Origin: Pseudoxanthomonas sp. X-1 | GTDB taxonomy: Bacteria; Pseudomonadota; Gammaproteobacteria; Xanthomonadales; Xanthomonadaceae | Direction of reading: 5' to 3' | Length of the DNA: 64,000 bases | NCBI RefSeq assembly: GCF_020042665.1 | Contig: NZ_CP083376.1 | Coordinates: forward strand, 470,001 to 534,000 | Position numbers and translations under genes: made by a program | Part shown: one piece after another, positions 40,184 through 49,097 of the stretch | Layout of the letters: each line of letters begins with the position of its first letter | Position numbering within the stretch: position 1 is the first letter of the stretch | Notes under the pieces: generated by a model | The model's database searches: none | Told to the model about the DNA's origin: nothing | The model's input: only the letters and a program-made list of their open reading frames with translations

Positions 40184-41386
40184 GTGCCCCTGGATTCCCT
40201 GACCCGGCAGCCGGCCGATGGCCTGCTGGCGCTGATGTCCCTGTACGCAGCCGATCCGCGGCGCACCAAGCTGGATCTGGGCGTGGGCGTGTATCGCACC
40301 GAGGCGGGGGCCACGCCGGTGATGGTGGCGGTCAAGCAGGCCGAGCAGCGGTTGGTGGACATCCAGGGCAGCAAGTCCTACCTGGGGCCGGAAGGCGATA
40401 TCGGATTCGTGCATGCGCTGCAGCCAGTGGTGTTCGGCGATGCGCTGACCGCCGAGCTCGGCGCGCGCCTGACCGGCCTGCAGACCGTGGGCGGCACCGG
40501 CGCCTTGCGTCTGGCAGCCGACCTGATCGCCAGCGCATCGCCGGGCCATCGCCTGTGGTTGGGCACGCCCAGCTGGCCCAATCACGCGCCGGTGTTTGCT
40601 GGCGGCGGCCTGCAGGTCCGGACCTATCGCCAGTTCGACGCGGCGACCCAGCGCTTCGACCTGGACGCCACGCTGGAAGCGCTGGGCCAGGCCCACGCGG
40701 GCGATGTGGTGCTGCTGCACGGCTGCTGCCACAACCCGACGGGCGCCGATCCCAGCGCGGGGCAGTGGGACCAGATCATCGAGGTCCTGATCCAGCGCGG
40801 GCTGGTGCCGCTGATCGATATGGCCTACCAGGGCCTGGGCCAGGACCTGGATCGCGATGCCTGGGCGCTGCGCCGGATCGTCTCGCGGGTGCCGCAGGCG
40901 CTGGTGGCGTACTCGTGCGACAAGAACTTCGGGCTGTATCGCGAGCGCGTGGGTGCGCTCTATGTCGTGGCTGCGCACGCAGCCGGTGCCGAAGCCGCGT
41001 TGAGCCACCTGGCTGCGCATGCGCGCGCCAGTTACTCGATGCCCGCAGACCACGGTGCGGCCGTGGTGCGGACCATCCTGGCCGATGCGGTGCTGCGTGC
41101 GCAGTGGAGCGATGAGCTGCGTGGCATGGCCGCGCGCGTTGCCTCGATCCGCCAGCAGCTGTCGGCGCTGGGCCGGATCGGCCTGGTCGACCTGACGCCG
41201 CTGGGCCAGCAGCGCGGCCTGTTCGCACTGCTGCCGTTGGCGCCGGCGGTGATCGAGCGCCTGCGCGTGGAGCACGGCGTGTACATGGCCGGCAACGGAC
41301 GCATCAATATCGCCGGGCTGGCGCAGTCGGCCGTGGGGCAGTTCGGCGAAGCTCTGCGTGCGGCGCAGACGGCGGTCGCCGCATGA
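40184..41386 (+). CDS. aspartate/aromatic amino acid aminotransferase (class I)
   Basis: 400 residues. Fold-type I PLP enzyme of the AspC/TyrB branch: LDLGVGVYRTEAGATPVM, HGCCHNPTGADPS, the PLP lysine in SCDKNFGLYRERVGALY, and the C-terminal Arg in NGRINIAGL that binds the substrate carboxylate. The usual motif before the lysine is S-x-S-K-N-F; here it is S-C-D-K. The GTG at 40184, with GAGGT upstream, aligns with the AspC N-terminus (LDSLTRQPADGLL); a GTG at 40151 is the alternative. It is the first gene of the auxin-catabolism run, overlapping the next by ATGA. It could transaminate tryptophan/indolepyruvate or handle oxaloacetate/aspartate; substrate not provable from sequence. Confidence 0.88.
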   Translation: MPLDSLTRQPADGLLALMSLYAADPRRTKLDLGVGVYRTEAGATPVMVAVKQAEQRLVDIQGSKSYLGPEGDIGFVHALQPVVFGDALTAELGARLTGLQTVGGTGALRLAADLIASASPGHRLWLGTPSWPNHAPVFAGGGLQVRTYRQFDAATQRFDLDATLEALGQAHAGDVVLLHGCCHNPTGADPSAGQWDQIIEVLIQRGLVPLIDMAYQGLGQDLDRDAWALRRIVSRVPQALVAYSCDKNFGLYRERVGALYVVAAHAAGAEAALSHLAAHARASYSMPADHGAAVVRTILADAVLRAQWSDELRGMAARVASIRQQLSALGRIGLVDLTPLGQQRGLFALLPLAPAVIERLRVEHGVYMAGNGRINIAGLAQSAVGQFGEALRAAQTAVAA

Positions 41387-42390
41387 GCCCCTCGGCGCCA
41401 CGCATCGGCGTTGTCGGCGCGGGCGCGATCGGCGCGGTGGTCGCGGGCCTGCTGGCCACGGCCGGTGCCCAGGTCAGCGTGGTGGAGCTGGGTGCGCGGC
41501 GTGAGGCGATCGCGCGCGACGGGCTGCGGTTCCGGATCGGCGATGCGCCCGCGCGGTCGCTGGCGCTGCCGGTCGGCGATGCGACGGACTTCGGCGTGCA
41601 GGACATCGTGTTGCTTGCGGTGAAGTCGCACGTGCTGCCGGCCGCGCTGGCCGGCGCGATGCCGATGATCGGGCCGCAGACACAGGTGGTGCCGCTGGTG
41701 AACGGGGTGCCGTGGTGGTACTTCGCGGGCACGCGGGCGCCGTTCGCGCGCGCCCATGTGGAGACCGTCGATCCCGGTGCCAAGGCCCAGCGACTGCTGC
41801 AACCCGGGCAGCTGATCGGCAGCGTGGTCTACATCACCGCCGCGCTCACCGCGCAGGGCCTGGCGCACGCCACCGGTCCGCAGCGGCTGGTGATCGGCGA
41901 CGTGCTCGGCGGTGCGAGCGCCCGCACCCAGGCGGTGGCCGACCTGCTCGAGCGTGCCGGCATCGCCACCAAGCTGAGCAGCGACATCCGCCGCGACGTG
42001 TGGACCAAGGTCGCGCTGAACCTGGCGACCAATCCCTTGTCGGTGGTGGCCGAGGCGCACCTGGCCGACCAGTTCAATCGCGACGATCTCCGCAATGCGG
42101 TCGATGCGGTGCTGCATGAAACCGTCGCCCTGGCCGCCTTGTACGGCGTGCAGCCGTCGATGGACCTGGAACAGATGATCGCCACAGGCAAGCGCGTCGG
42201 CCCGTTCGAGACCTCGATGCTGCAGGACTACCGCGCCGGGCGCCCGCTGGAGCTGGGCGCGATCGGGCAGGCCGTGCTGGAGCTGGCCGACCAGGCCGGC
42301 CATCCCATGCCGGTCGCCCGCAGCATGGTCGGCCTGGCCACCTACAAGGCGCAGCGCGCCGCCGCCAACGTCGCCAAGGAGGCCCCATGA
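41383..42390 (+). CDS. ketopantoate reductase family dehydrogenase (ApbA/PanE-like)
   Basis: 335 residues. The N-terminal RIGVVGAGAIGAVVAGLLA is the NADPH Rossmann loop, AVKSHVLPAAL carries the family's conserved region, and the C-terminal domain has the catalytic Lys in VWTKVALNLATNPLSVV. The family reduces 2-oxo acids such as ketopantoate. Context argues against a role in pantothenate synthesis: it overlaps an aminotransferase upstream and a class II aldolase downstream within the iac run, so a 2-oxo or 2-hydroxy acid intermediate of indole catabolism is a better guess (inference). Confidence 0.88.
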   Translation: MSPSAPRIGVVGAGAIGAVVAGLLATAGAQVSVVELGARREAIARDGLRFRIGDAPARSLALPVGDATDFGVQDIVLLAVKSHVLPAALAGAMPMIGPQTQVVPLVNGVPWWYFAGTRAPFARAHVETVDPGAKAQRLLQPGQLIGSVVYITAALTAQGLAHATGPQRLVIGDVLGGASARTQAVADLLERAGIATKLSSDIRRDVWTKVALNLATNPLSVVAEAHLADQFNRDDLRNAVDAVLHETVALAALYGVQPSMDLEQMIATGKRVGPFETSMLQDYRAGRPLELGAIGQAVLELADQAGHPMPVARSMVGLATYKAQRAAANVAKEAP

Positions 42391-43148
42391 ACGCCGCCGC
42401 CAACGCGCTGCCCGCCGCCCTGCCGGAGGCCGTCGAACGCCAACTGCGCCAGCAGTTGTGCGACTTCTACCATCTGGTCGACTGGATGGGCTGGGGCGAG
42501 CTGATCTTCAACCACATCTCGGTGCGCCTCCCCGGCCCCGAGCATCACTATCTGGTCAACCCGTTCGGCCTGAACTACTTCGAGATCACGCCTGAAAACC
42601 TGATCAAGGTCGGCGTGGACGGCAAGCTGGTCGAGGCGTCGGACTACCCTGCGAATCCGGCCGGCTTCGCGCTGCATGGCGCGATCCACGGCGCGCGCAG
42701 CGACGTGCACTGCGTCGCGCACACCCACACCCTGCCGGTGTCGGGCGTGGCGATGAAACAGGCCGGCTTCAGTCACGACAATTTCTACGGTGCGCAGCTC
42801 ACCGGTCGCATCGGCTACCACGACTTCGAGGGCATCACGCTCTTCGACGACGAGCGTGGCCGCATGCTCGACAGCCTGGGCGACAAGCATGTGCTGTGCC
42901 TGCGCAACCATGGCATCGCCGTGTGCGAGCGCGACATCCCCAACACCTTCATGCTGCTGTGGATCGTGCAGCGGGCCGCCGAGGTGCAGTGCCACGCCGG
43001 CATGATCCCCGGTGCGGACATCGCGCTGGACATCGACGTGCGGCAGCGCTGCGTCGCATCGGCGCGGCGCATGGTCGACGGATCCAATGCCGCGCAGCTG
43101 GTGTTCGACGCCACCGTGCGCCGCATGCGCCATGCCCAGGGTCGCTGA
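42387..43148 (+). CDS. class II aldolase/adducin family protein
   Basis: 253 residues. Signature stretches: FYHLVDWMGWGELIFNHISV, the zinc-site histidines in VAHTHTLPVSGVA, and LRNHGIAVCERDIPNTFML. These enzymes cleave or decarboxylate with a divalent metal, acting on sugar phosphates or on small hydroxy acids; members in aromatic-degradation clusters are often of unknown function. ATGA overlap with the upstream reductase and 1 bp between its stop and the amidase start, so tightly coupled to iacH. Confidence 0.88.
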   Translation: MNAAANALPAALPEAVERQLRQQLCDFYHLVDWMGWGELIFNHISVRLPGPEHHYLVNPFGLNYFEITPENLIKVGVDGKLVEASDYPANPAGFALHGAIHGARSDVHCVAHTHTLPVSGVAMKQAGFSHDNFYGAQLTGRIGYHDFEGITLFDDERGRMLDSLGDKHVLCLRNHGIAVCERDIPNTFMLLWIVQRAAEVQCHAGMIPGADIALDIDVRQRCVASARRMVDGSNAAQLVFDATVRRMRHAQGR

Positions 43149-43149
43149 G

Positions 43150-44292
43150 ATGGCGGCTTCGCGCGCGCGTCCGATCTTCATCGAATCGCTGGCGCTGGGC
43201 GATGGCGCGCTGCGCGTGGCCGTCAAGGACACCATCGACATCGCGGGGCTGCGCACGCGCGCCGGCTCTGCGGTGTTCGACCAGGATCCGCCCGCCGCGC
43301 GCCATGCGCGGGTGGTCGAACGCGTGCTGTCGGGCGACTGCACGATCGTGGGGAAAACCCATCTGCATGAACTGGCCTTCGGCGTCACCGGCATCAACGC
43401 CCGCATGGGGACGCCGCCCAATCCGAAGTTCCCCGATCGCGTGCCAGGCGGTTCGTCCAGCGGCTCGGCCGCGGCAGTCGCGGCCGGGCTGGTCGACTTC
43501 GCGCTGGGCACCGACACCGGTGGCTCGGTGCGGATCCCCGCGGCCTGTTGCGGCGTGTTCGGGATCAAGCCTACCTATGGCCGCGTCAGCCGTGTCGGCG
43601 TGGCCCCGCCGCTGTCATCGCTGGACTGCGTCGGCGTGTTCGCCGGCGACGCGCCGATGCTGGCAAGGGCCATGGCGATCATCGACCCGGGTTTCGTCCC
43701 CGATCGCGGCCCGTGCGCGGCCAGCATCGGCTGGCTGCAGGTGGACGCCGATCCGCAGATCCAGCGGGCCATCGCCATCGCCATCGAGCATTCGGGTTTC
43801 GCACACGCGCCGATCGCGCTGCCGTTGCTGGCGCAGGCCTTCGATGCCGGGCTGGTCATCATCAACCAGGAAAACTGGCAGGCCTTCGGCACGCTGGTCG
43901 GCCATCCGCAGCTGGGCGAAGACGTGCGCGCCCGACTCCGGGCCGCCGGCGACACCACACCCACGGCGGTCGCCGGCGCCGAAGACGTGCGCGCGCGCTT
44001 TTCCGCCGCTGTCGATGCGGCGCTGGCCCAGGTCGATGCGCTGGTGCTGCCGACCATGCCGGACTTTCCGCTGACGCTGGAGCAGGGCGCCGATGCGCGG
44101 GCGGCGATCGGCATCACAAGCCTGGTGCGGCCGTTCAACCTGAGCGGCCATCCGGCCATCACCGTGCCGCTGTCCACCCCGCAGGGCCTGCCCGCGGGCC
44201 TGCAGCTGGTGGGTCGCAAGGGCGACGACGCGCGCCTGTGCCGGATCGCCGAATGCCTGGCGCAGCGCGCCCCGAACGTCATCGTCACCTGA
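43150..44292 (+). CDS. iacH: amidase-signature hydrolase, IacH-like
   Basis: 380 residues. Ser-cisSer-Lys catalytic triad visible: Lys26 in VAVKDTIDIAG, the glycine/serine loop PGGSSSGSAAAVAAG around 99-113, and nucleophile Ser126 in TDTGGSVRIPAA. Short N-terminus compared with most amidases. In the known iac gene order iacHABICDEFG this gene comes first; its biochemical role there is unproven, with hydrolysis of indole-acetamide or IAA-amino acid conjugates one suggestion. Eight bp separate it from iacA. Confidence 0.85.
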   Translation: MAASRARPIFIESLALGDGALRVAVKDTIDIAGLRTRAGSAVFDQDPPAARHARVVERVLSGDCTIVGKTHLHELAFGVTGINARMGTPPNPKFPDRVPGGSSSGSAAAVAAGLVDFALGTDTGGSVRIPAACCGVFGIKPTYGRVSRVGVAPPLSSLDCVGVFAGDAPMLARAMAIIDPGFVPDRGPCAASIGWLQVDADPQIQRAIAIAIEHSGFAHAPIALPLLAQAFDAGLVIINQENWQAFGTLVGHPQLGEDVRARLRAAGDTTPTAVAGAEDVRARFSAAVDAALAQVDALVLPTMPDFPLTLEQGADARAAIGITSLVRPFNLSGHPAITVPLSTPQGLPAGLQLVGRKGDDARLCRIAECLAQRAPNVIVT

Positions 44293-44300
44293 GGTCGCCC

Positions 44301-45476
44301 ATGCACGCCGACATGCTTGAAAGCGCCGTGTTGCCCCCCGTGCAGGCCGAGATCGCGTCCGACGCGGCCTTCGACGCCCTGTTGCTGGACATCCGCGCGC
44401 GCCGCGACGAGTTCGCCACGCAGACCTACCTGTCGCAGGACATCGTGGAGAAGCTGCGCCAGGTCGGCGTGTATCGCGCCCTGGTGCCGCGCAGCCTGGG
44501 CGGCGATGAGGTCAGCCCGGCCGATTTCTGCCGCATGGTCGAGCGCATCGCCCAGGCCGACGGCTCGGCCGGCTGGGTCGCCAGCTTCGGGGTGTCGGTG
44601 ATGTATCTGGCCGCCCTGCCGCAGGCCACGCTGGAGGCGATCTACGCCGATGGTCCGGACGTGGTGTTCGCCGGCGCGGTGTTTCCGCCGCAGGCCGCGC
44701 AGGCCAAGGACGATGGCATCCATGTCGCGGGCCGCTGGAAGTTCGGCAGCGGTTGCACCGGCGCCTCGCTGGTGGGCGTGGGCATCAGGCTGGACACCGA
44801 TCCGGCGCCGGGGCTGCCGCGCATGGCGGTGCTGCCGCGCGAGGCGGTGCGGATCGAACACAACTGGGATGTCATCGGCATGCAGGGCACCGGCAGCCAC
44901 GATGTGGCCGTCGATGCGGCGATCGTGGCGCCGGAATGGACCTTCATCCGCGGCGGCGCGCCGACGCTGGAGTCGCCGCTGTACCGCTATCCCGCGATCG
45001 CGTTCGCCGCGCAGGTGCTGGCCGTGGTCGGCCTGGGCGTGGCACGCGCCGCGCTGGACGAGATCACCGCGGCGGCGGACGGCCGGGTGTCGATCACTGG
45101 CGCGCCCAACCTGGCCGATCGCGCCTACGTGCAGATCGAACTGGCCAAGGCCGAGGCGCAGCTGCGCTCGGCGCGCGCCTTCTTCTACGAATCCACCGAC
45201 AGCGTCTGGCGGGCCGTGCTGGCCGGCGAGGCCATCAGCCCCCAGCAGAGCAACCTGCTGCGCCTGGCGTCGACCAATGCCGCGCGCGCCGGCGCCGACG
45301 TGGCGCGTGCGGCGTTCACCCTTTCCGGCACGCCGGGCATCTTCCGCGCCCAGCCGCTGCAGCGTTACCTGCACGACGCGCTGGTCGTGGTCCAGCACGC
45401 GTTCCTGGCCGAAGGCCACTGGCAGAGCGCGGGACGCGTGCTGCTGGGCCAGTCCACGCCGCCAGGCTATCCCTGA
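44301..45476 (+). CDS. iacA: flavin-dependent indole-3-acetate monooxygenase, acyl-CoA dehydrogenase fold
   Basis: 391 residues. Acyl-CoA-dehydrogenase-type monooxygenase (group D, related to HsaA/DszC/IifC): QVGVYRALVPRSLGGDEVSP, ERIAQADGSAGWVASFGVS, WKFGSGCTGASLVG, and a C-terminal helical bundle with FTLSGTPGIFRAQPLQRYLHD. It would hydroxylate the indole ring of IAA using reduced flavin from IacG. Known work places IacA at the first step of IAA breakdown. The start at 44301 follows the iacH stop by 8 bp. Confidence 0.9.
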   Translation: MHADMLESAVLPPVQAEIASDAAFDALLLDIRARRDEFATQTYLSQDIVEKLRQVGVYRALVPRSLGGDEVSPADFCRMVERIAQADGSAGWVASFGVSVMYLAALPQATLEAIYADGPDVVFAGAVFPPQAAQAKDDGIHVAGRWKFGSGCTGASLVGVGIRLDTDPAPGLPRMAVLPREAVRIEHNWDVIGMQGTGSHDVAVDAAIVAPEWTFIRGGAPTLESPLYRYPAIAFAAQVLAVVGLGVARAALDEITAAADGRVSITGAPNLADRAYVQIELAKAEAQLRSARAFFYESTDSVWRAVLAGEAISPQQSNLLRLASTNAARAGADVARAAFTLSGTPGIFRAQPLQRYLHDALVVVQHAFLAEGHWQSAGRVLLGQSTPPGYP

Positions 45477-45502
45477 TTCCCATCTTGAAAGTGAGTACGC
45501 CC

Positions 45503-45865
45503 ATGTCCGATGCCACGCCTTATCCGATCCGCGCGCTGCTGTGCATCGCGGTCACCCAGAACTTCTTCGACCTGCGGGGCAGCGAGATCGGCACGGTGTG
45601 GAAGGCCGTGGGCGAGATGCTCAAGGGCGTCAACACGATGCCGGGCCTGCGCCTGCTGGGCACGATGGACGATGACGAAACCATGGTCGGCACCTCGCCC
45701 AGCGGCTGGCCGTGGACCTGCTACCTGCTGGTCGAAGCGGCCGACCGCCAGGCCGTGGTCAATGCATGCAACCTGTTCCGCACCATCCAGATCGGCGAGT
45801 ACCGCCTGTGGAAGTACCTGCGCGTGGAAGCCCGCCTGGGCCGCGAGCTGGCCGTGCCTGCATGA
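45503..45865 (+). CDS. iacB: IacB, small protein of the IAA catabolic cluster
   Basis: 120 residues. No named fold that I can see; the pattern (LLCIAVTQNFFDLRGSEIG, WTCYLLVEAADRQAVVNACN, LWKYLRVEARLGRELAV) suggests a ferredoxin-like alpha/beta barrel-type small protein. Size and position, immediately after iacA and before the NTF2-like gene, match iacB of Pseudomonas putida 1290. Its function is not established. A GTG 12 bp upstream is a possible alternative start. The stop overlaps iacI. Confidence 0.82.
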   Translation: MSDATPYPIRALLCIAVTQNFFDLRGSEIGTVWKAVGEMLKGVNTMPGLRLLGTMDDDETMVGTSPSGWPWTCYLLVEAADRQAVVNACNLFRTIQIGEYRLWKYLRVEARLGRELAVPA

Positions 45866-46440
45866 GCGCCGCGCGCGTCACCCGCAGCCGTCTGCGCGAG
45901 CCCACGGTCCAGGAACTGGCGACCAAGCTGGCGACGCTGGAACGGCGCGTGGCCCAGCACGAGGCCGAAAGCGCATGCCGTTGGGTCATGGCCGAGTACA
46001 TGCGCCTGTGCGACCAGCTGGACGCGTCCACGCCGATGGACGAGCTGGGCGCGCTGTTCACCGCCGACGCCCTGTGGGAAGGGCGTGGCGGCAAGTACAG
46101 CGCCGCGTTCGGCCGGCACGAAGGCCGCCAGGCGATCGTCGACTTCCTCGATGGCTATCGCGGGCCGACGCCGCACTTCGCGCTCAACGTCCACTACCTC
46201 ACCTCCGAGACCATCCATGCCGACAGCGCGCAGCTGGCGCACGGCAGCTGGGTGATGCTGCAGGCGTCCACCCTGACCAGCGGGGAATCGACCCTGCGCA
46301 GCGCGCGCATCGAAGCCGAGTTCCGGTTCGACCTGGGCCGCTGGCGCATTGCCCACTTCACCACCACCAATCTGTTCAGCCAGGCCTGCGCGCATCCCTG
46401 GGACGACGCCGCCGTCGTGCCCGAACCGCGCCCGCGCTGA
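45862..46440 (+). CDS. iacI: IacI, SnoaL/NTF2-like protein
   Basis: 192 residues. Residues about 40-175 form an NTF2/SnoaL-like cone: ACRWVMAEYMRLCDQLDAS, LGALFTADALWEGRGGKYS, GRQAIVDFLDGYRG, FDLGRWRIAHF. Many such proteins are small-molecule cyclases, isomerases or binding proteins. The gene lies between iacB and iacC as in the reference iac order. ATGA overlap with iacB. Biochemical role unproven. Confidence 0.83.
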   Translation: MSAARVTRSRLREPTVQELATKLATLERRVAQHEAESACRWVMAEYMRLCDQLDASTPMDELGALFTADALWEGRGGKYSAAFGRHEGRQAIVDFLDGYRGPTPHFALNVHYLTSETIHADSAQLAHGSWVMLQASTLTSGESTLRSARIEAEFRFDLGRWRIAHFTTTNLFSQACAHPWDDAAVVPEPRPR

Positions 46441-46476
46441 GCTTCCAGACCCCCCTTCGCCAGGCAGGAGATCCAC

Positions 46477-47754
46477 ATGCAAACCGCCGCCCCCGCGCCC
46501 GTGCCGGTCGATCTGGACCAGTGGGTCCAGCCCGACCGCGTGCATGGCGCGATGTACAAAGATCGTGCGCTGTTCAACGTCGAGATGCAGCGCATCTTCG
46601 AGAGCACCTGGGTGTGGGTGGCGCACGTCAGCGAGATCCCCCAGCCGGGCAGCTTCAAGAACACCCACGTCGGCCTGCACCCGGTGATCGTGGTGCGCGA
46701 TCGCAAGGGCGAGGTGCACGTGCACCTCAATCGCTGCCGCCATCGCGCCTCGACCGTGTGCGAAGGCCGCAAGGGCAAGACGGCCAGCTTCGTCTGCCCG
46801 TACCACGGCTGGAGCTATGGCCTGGACGGCGCCCTGCGTGGCGTGCCGCATCCGGAAGGCTATGCCGCCGATTTCGACAAGACCCGGTTCCCGTTGCGTT
46901 CGCTGCGCGTTGCGCAATACGCGGGAATGATCTTCGCCACCTTCCGCGAGGACATCGAGCCGCTGGAAGACTTCCTTGGCCCGGCCAGGAAGTGGATGGA
47001 CCTGTTCATGAAGCAGGGCGCCGGTTACCCGATCAAGGTCGCGGGCGAGCACAAGTTCCGCTTCCCGGGCAACTGGAAGATCCAGATGGAGAACACCACC
47101 GATGCGTATCACTTCCCGGTGGTGCACAAGTCGTTCCTGCAGTCGCTCGACGGCAGCACCGAGGAACTGTTCACCTTCGTCGGCCGCAAGGGCAGCGTCG
47201 AGGATCTGGGCAATGGCCACAGCGTCATGGTCATGATCCCGGAGCTGGTCGACCTGGATGAGCACCTGGACGATCCGATTCCCGAGCGCTTCCAGGCGCT
47301 GGCCGACGAACTCGCCGCCGAAGGCCACGACGACGCGCAGGTGCGCCGGATCGTGCGTGCGGTCGGCGGCCCTGGCTTCAACCTCAACCTGTTCCCCAAC
47401 ATCGCCTGCTCGATGGCGTTCTTCCGCGAGCTGCGCCCGATCTCGGTCGAGGAAACGGAGATCAACCACATGGTGATCACGATGGACGGCGGCCCGGCTG
47501 CGGCCAACCGTGCGCGCCTGCGGCTGCATGAGCACTTCCAGGGGCCGATGGGGTTCGGCACGCCCGACGATGCCGAAGCCTGGCAGCGCGTCCAGCGCGG
47601 TGTTCAGGCCGGCGGCGATGACGTGTGGATCCTGCTCAATCGCAGCCTCGGACTGGAAACCACCTCCGACGCGGGCAGGCCGCTGGGCGATGTCAGTGCC
47701 GAGACCGGCATGCGCGCCTCGTACGCACAGTGGAAGAGGATGATGGCCGCATGA
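46477..47754 (+). CDS. iacC: Rieske non-heme iron dioxygenase, large subunit
   Basis: 425 residues. The Rieske centre is Cys87-x-His89 and Cys107-x-x-His110 (CRHRAS, CPYHGW). The catalytic domain has the Asp209-bridge and iron ligands His212 and His217 in ENTTDAYHFPVVHKSF. With IacD and the reductase IacF it should dioxygenate the oxidised indole-acetate intermediate; in characterised strains this step leads toward catechol. CAGGAG at 46465-46470 is a good ribosome site. The stop overlaps iacD (ATGA), as expected for alpha/beta subunits made in equal amounts. Confidence 0.93.
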   Translation: MQTAAPAPVPVDLDQWVQPDRVHGAMYKDRALFNVEMQRIFESTWVWVAHVSEIPQPGSFKNTHVGLHPVIVVRDRKGEVHVHLNRCRHRASTVCEGRKGKTASFVCPYHGWSYGLDGALRGVPHPEGYAADFDKTRFPLRSLRVAQYAGMIFATFREDIEPLEDFLGPARKWMDLFMKQGAGYPIKVAGEHKFRFPGNWKIQMENTTDAYHFPVVHKSFLQSLDGSTEELFTFVGRKGSVEDLGNGHSVMVMIPELVDLDEHLDDPIPERFQALADELAAEGHDDAQVRRIVRAVGGPGFNLNLFPNIACSMAFFRELRPISVEETEINHMVITMDGGPAAANRARLRLHEHFQGPMGFGTPDDAEAWQRVQRGVQAGGDDVWILLNRSLGLETTSDAGRPLGDVSAETGMRASYAQWKRMMAA

Positions 47755-48257
47755 GCGCCGTGACCGCACTGGCGCCGCAGGCGCGCACGATCTCCCTCGA
47801 GGAGGCATCCGAGTTCATCTGGCTGGAAGCCGATCTGCTGGACCACAACGACTACCCGGCCTGGCTGGCGCTGTGGTCGGACACCGGTCACTACGTGATC
47901 CCGATCGAGCCGGACGAGACCGACTTCGAGAACACGCTCAACGTGGCTTACGACGATGCGCAGATGCGCACCATGCGCACCCGGCGCCTGAGCGGCGGCT
48001 TCACCATCTCGGCCGCGCCGGCGGCGCGCACCGTGCGCACGGTGTCGCGTTTCCGCGTGACCCGTCGCGGCGAAGGCCTGCTGGAGCTGCGCGCGGCGAT
48101 GGTGCTGGTCGAACAGCGCCTGCAGGTGCAGCGCCTGTACGCGGCCGAGGTGGAATACCGCCTGCTGGCCGATGGCGATGGCCTGAAGCTGGACCAGAAG
48201 GTCGTGCGCCTGGTCAATTCGTCGGACGCGCTGCATGCGCTTGGCTATCTGCTGTGA
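47751..48257 (+). CDS. iacD: Rieske dioxygenase small subunit
   Basis: 168 residues. NTF2-fold beta subunit of ring-hydroxylating dioxygenases: LEEASEFIWLEADLLDHNDYPAWLALW, HYVIPIEPDETDFENTLNVAYDD, and a C-terminal LYAAEVEYRLLADGDGLKLDQKVVRLV strand pair. No iron ligands of its own; structural partner of IacC. Overlaps iacC upstream and iacE downstream. Confidence 0.92.
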   Translation: MSAVTALAPQARTISLEEASEFIWLEADLLDHNDYPAWLALWSDTGHYVIPIEPDETDFENTLNVAYDDAQMRTMRTRRLSGGFTISAAPAARTVRTVSRFRVTRRGEGLLELRAAMVLVEQRLQVQRLYAAEVEYRLLADGDGLKLDQKVVRLVNSSDALHALGYLL

Positions 48258-49018
48258 GCCCAGCATCTGCGAATGAGGCCGCGCAGGCCGTGCTGGTCAC
48301 CGGTGCGGGGCAGGGTCTGGGCGCGATCATCGCCGCGCAGCTGCATTCGGCCGGCTGGAAGGTGGCCGTGTCGGATCTCGACGGCGCGGCCGCCCGGGCC
48401 GTGGCCGATACGCTGGACGCCAGCGGTGCCACCGCCTGCGCACTGGCCCTGGACGTGGCGCATCACGCCGCGTTCGAGACCGCGCTGGCCTCGCTGCAGG
48501 CGCGCTGGGGCGGTGTACAGGCCTTGGTCAACAACGCCGCGGTCACGGTGGCCACGCCGGTGATGGACATCGCGCCGGACGAGTTCCAGCGCGTGCTGTC
48601 GATCAACGCCGGCGGCGTGTTCGCCGGCAGCCAGGTCTTCGGCCGGCACTTCGCGGCCAACGGCTACGGCCGCATCGTCAACCTGGCCTCGCTGGCCGGG
48701 CAGAACGGCGGCACCGCCACCGGCGCGCATTACGCCGCGTCCAAGGGCGCGATCGTGACGCTGACCAAAGTGTTCGCGCGCGAGCTGGGCCCGTCCGGGG
48801 TGACGGTCAATGCGGTCGCGCCTGGCCCGCTGGACCTGCCGATCGTGTATCGCACGGTGCCGGCCGAGCGGATGGGCGCGTTCCTCGGAAACATCCCGGT
48901 CGGCGCGCTCGGCGATCCCAGCTACGTCGCCGCCACGGTCGCGCATCTGCTCTCCCCGGCCGCCGGGTTCGTCACCGGCGCGACCTGGGACATCAACGGC
49001 GGTCTTTACCTGCGCTAG
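48254..49018 (+). CDS. iacE: short-chain dehydrogenase IacE
   Basis: 254 residues. Classical SDR: VLVTGAGQGLGAIIA cofactor loop, LVNNAAVT, catalytic Ser in NLASLAG, Tyr/Lys in YAASKGA, and the C-terminal GATWDINGGLYLR typical of the family. It starts with GTG at 48254, sharing bases with the iacD TGA. IacE is needed in IAA catabolism to process the hydroxylated intermediate toward dioxindole-3-acetate in the published scheme. Confidence 0.9.
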   Translation: MSPASANEAAQAVLVTGAGQGLGAIIAAQLHSAGWKVAVSDLDGAAARAVADTLDASGATACALALDVAHHAAFETALASLQARWGGVQALVNNAAVTVATPVMDIAPDEFQRVLSINAGGVFAGSQVFGRHFAANGYGRIVNLASLAGQNGGTATGAHYAASKGAIVTLTKVFARELGPSGVTVNAVAPGPLDLPIVYRTVPAERMGAFLGNIPVGALGDPSYVAATVAHLLSPAAGFVTGATWDINGGLYLR

Positions 49019-49097
49019 GACGCGCAGGCGCTTTCCTCGTTTCCCCTTCGCGCGAGGCCCGGTGGCGTCGCGTGCTGTCCTCCAGGCAGGTCAGGCC

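Noticed and set aside
41383..42390. Calling the ketopantoate-reductase-like gene panE.
   Set aside because: Operon context is catabolic and there are no pantothenate genes nearby; the family includes many enzymes with other substrates.
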